64,000 nucleotides of DNA from Rhodococcoides fascians NBRC 12155 = LMG 3623 (GTDB taxonomy: Bacteria > Actinomycetota > Actinomycetes > Mycobacteriales > Mycobacteriaceae), in the NCBI RefSeq assembly GCF_001894785.1, contig NZ_BCWW01000013.1, positions 1 through 64,000 on the forward strand, in the 5' to 3' direction. Below, piece after piece: positions 62,523 through 64,000 of this stretch. The position numbers and the translations under genes were made by a program. The notes under the pieces were generated by a model, which was given only the letters and a program-made list of their open reading frames with translations, had not been told where the DNA came from and did not search any database. Positions within the stretch are counted from its first letter, which is position 1, and the number at the start of each line of letters is the position of its first letter.

Positions 62523-63998
62523 CTATTGTTTCAGTACTTGCATCAAAAATTCAGCGTTGTTACGGGTCTTCTTCAACTGTCCAATCAACAGGTCAATTGC
62601 TTGCTGGGAATCGAGCCCGCTAAGGACGTGTCGCAACTTGTATACTATTGGCGCTTCGTCCGGGGCTAGGATCAGCTCATCTTTTCGGGTACTAGATGGG
62701 GAGACGTCGACGGCAGGAAAAACGCGGCGTTCGGCGATTTTCCGGTCCAGTTTCAGTTCTGCATTGCTGGTGCCCTTGAATTCCTCGAATATCACCGTGT
62801 CGCCGGTCGAGCCAGTCTCTACCAGGCATGTTGCAACGATGGTAAGTGACCCGCCATTCTCGATGTTCCGGGCGGCACCGAGGAATCGCTTCGGTGGGTA
62901 TAGCGCTGCTGAGTCGATTCCACCGGACAAGATTCGGCCCGAGCCTGACGACGCATTATTGTAGGCACGGCCCAGTCTGGTAATCGAATCTAGCAGCACA
63001 ACGACATCCTTACCATCTTCGACCAACCGTTTTGCGCGTTCGATAGCGAGCTCAGCGACCAACACATGGTCGGAAGGCGGCCGGTCGAAGGTTGACGAAA
63101 TAATCTCTCCTTTCACCGATCTCTGCATATCGGTGACTTCTTCAGGCCGTTCGTCGATCAGCACAACCATCAAATAGCACTCGGGGTTGTTGGTAGAGAT
63201 TGCATTAGCTATGTCCTGCAGAACCGTTGTTTTACCCGCTTTTGGAGGAGACTGGATCAGTGCACGTTGGCCTTTCCCGATCGGCATGATCAGATCGATT
63301 ACTCGCGTGGTCAAGCGATCGGACGTTGTCTCGAGACGCAGTCTTTCATTCGGATAGAGTGGCGTTAGTCGGCCGAATTCAGGACGGCGTTTGGCGGCTT
63401 CGACGCCACCTCCATTTACGGTGTCCAGCTCAACTAACGAATTAAACTTCTGCCGCTGGTTTCGTTGTTCGGTCTCATGAACAATCCGAACCTTCCCAGT
63501 AATCGCATCACCCCGGCGAAGACCGTTCTTGCGAACCATGTTCATAGCGACGTAGACGTCGTCCGGGCCCGACATATAACTGGACGTGCGCAAAAAGGCG
63601 TAGTTGTCAAGGACATCGAGGATACCCGCGACGGGCTGCAAAACAGCATCATCATTGGAGTATCGATTGTCCTGTGGATCGCTGTCCTGTTGTTGATCGA
63701 TTTCGCGTGGTCGTCGTCGGTTGCGTCCTCTTCCGCGACCATCACTGCGTGCGCCGTTACGATTTCGTCGGTTGTTCTTTCCGTCACCGTTCCGTCCCGT
63801 AGTCCGGTCGTCTGGTGTGTCATCCGCATCGGGTTCGGGCTGAGGATTGTTTGACCGTGGCTGACTCCCGTTTGGCTCTGCAATCTCTTCTGTCGATTTA
63901 GTTGTTGATTGCGAGACCTTTAGCGCTGTCGTCGCGTCGGCTCTATCAACAAACTCAGAGGTATTCGCATTCATCAGATCGGAAATCAATTGTACTAA
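62523..63998 (-). CDS. rho: Transcription termination factor Rho (5' end outside the window)
   Basis: Rho is an RNA-dependent ATPase that stops transcription. The visible 492 residues include a basic, Arg/Asn-rich disordered segment and the primary RNA-binding domain (ILDVLDNYAFLRTSSY, MNMVRKNGLRRGDAITG). Walker A is SPPKAGKTT (Lys about 253 from the TTG at 63989), VVLIDERPEEV is the catalytic region, and LLDSITRLGRAYN lies near the C-terminus. The frame stays open to the window edge and the N-terminal Rho_N domain should lie beyond. The sequence is visibly less GC-rich than its neighbours, with many A/T third positions, which suggests a different origin. A second rho on a mobile element is unusual. 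Confidence 0.9.
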   Translation of the reverse strand, partial: LVQLISDLMNANTSEFVDRADATTALKVSQSTTKSTEEIAEPNGSQPRSNNPQPEPDADDTPDDRTTGRNGDGKNNRRNRNGARSDGRGRGRNRRRPREIDQQQDSDPQDNRYSNDDAVLQPVAGILDVLDNYAFLRTSSYMSGPDDVYVAMNMVRKNGLRRGDAITGKVRIVHETEQRNQRQKFNSLVELDTVNGGGVEAAKRRPEFGRLTPLYPNERLRLETTSDRLTTRVIDLIMPIGKGQRALIQSPPKAGKTTVLQDIANAISTNNPECYLMVVLIDERPEEVTDMQRSVKGEIISSTFDRPPSDHVLVAELAIERAKRLVEDGKDVVVLLDSITRLGRAYNNASSGSGRILSGGIDSAALYPPKRFLGAARNIENGGSLTIVATCLVETGSTGDTVIFEEFKGTSNAELKLDRKIAERRVFPAVDVSPSSTRKDELILAPDEAPIVYKLRHVLSGLDSQQAIDLLIGQLKKTRNNAEFLMQVLKQ

Positions 63999-64000
63999 TT

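Overview
The window looks like about 64 kb of a large conjugative plasmid (or integrative conjugative element) from a mycolic-acid actinobacterium such as Rhodococcus, Gordonia or a close relative. Most of it is GC-rich with strong G/C third-position codon bias, many GTG starts, and ATGA or GTGA overlaps between genes. The families present (cutinase, SCO6880-like and DUF4913 transfer proteins, EspR-like regulator, MAB_1171c-like membrane protein) are typical of that group. Host genus is inference. No rRNA, tRNA or CRISPR array was seen.

Layout. (1) 1-15344: a partial gene, an M48-type membrane protease and its small partner, then the mobilisation block on the + strand. That block holds a MobF relaxase-helicase (TraA/TrwC type), a helical protein, and a giant DNA methylase-SNF2 helicase of the DarB antirestriction type. 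(2) 15365-20859: an accessory block with a TIR-domain protein, an Abi-like partner, a DUF3800-like protein, a self-regulating DNA-binding candidate and a HEPN-motif protein. (3) 20864-41882: a minus-strand operon of about 21 kb for an actinobacterial type IV secretion system. It encodes the coupling protein TraG/VirD4, DUF4913, a three-domain wall hydrolase, VirB4, an SCO6880-like subunit, VirB6, VirB8-like and pilin-like proteins, a ParA-like ATPase, a cutinase and a large secreted Ala/Gly/Pro-rich protein. (4) 42124-47776: regulators, including a set of XRE-like, EspR-like, ImmA/IrrE peptidase and MAB_1171c-like membrane genes, then a methyltransferase and a small RHH protein.

(5) 48015-53054: the replication and partition core. 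It has a primase-type Rep, a 38-bp palindrome plus 32-bp direct repeats as a probable centromere, a ParA, a small ParB-like protein and a DUF2637 membrane protein. (6) 53380-62466: a cargo region bracketed by inverted copies of an IS21-like terminal repeat. It carries small genes, a TRAFAC-type GTPase with a small partner, a type III restriction-modification pair, a serine resolvase with its res site, and a resolvase remnant. (7) 62523-end: a transcription termination factor Rho with lower GC than its surroundings, running off the window.

How it fits together: TraA nicks and unwinds the plasmid, TraG passes it to the VirB4/VirB6 channel, and the wall hydrolase and secreted proteins probably open a route through the peptidoglycan and mycolate envelope. 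Rep, ParA/ParB and the resolvase maintain the plasmid. The DarB-like protein may protect incoming DNA. The TIR, HEPN, GTPase and type III R-M genes are candidate defence cargo. Several genes seem to be transcribed as leaderless mRNAs, with a TANNNT box 6 nt before the start codon.
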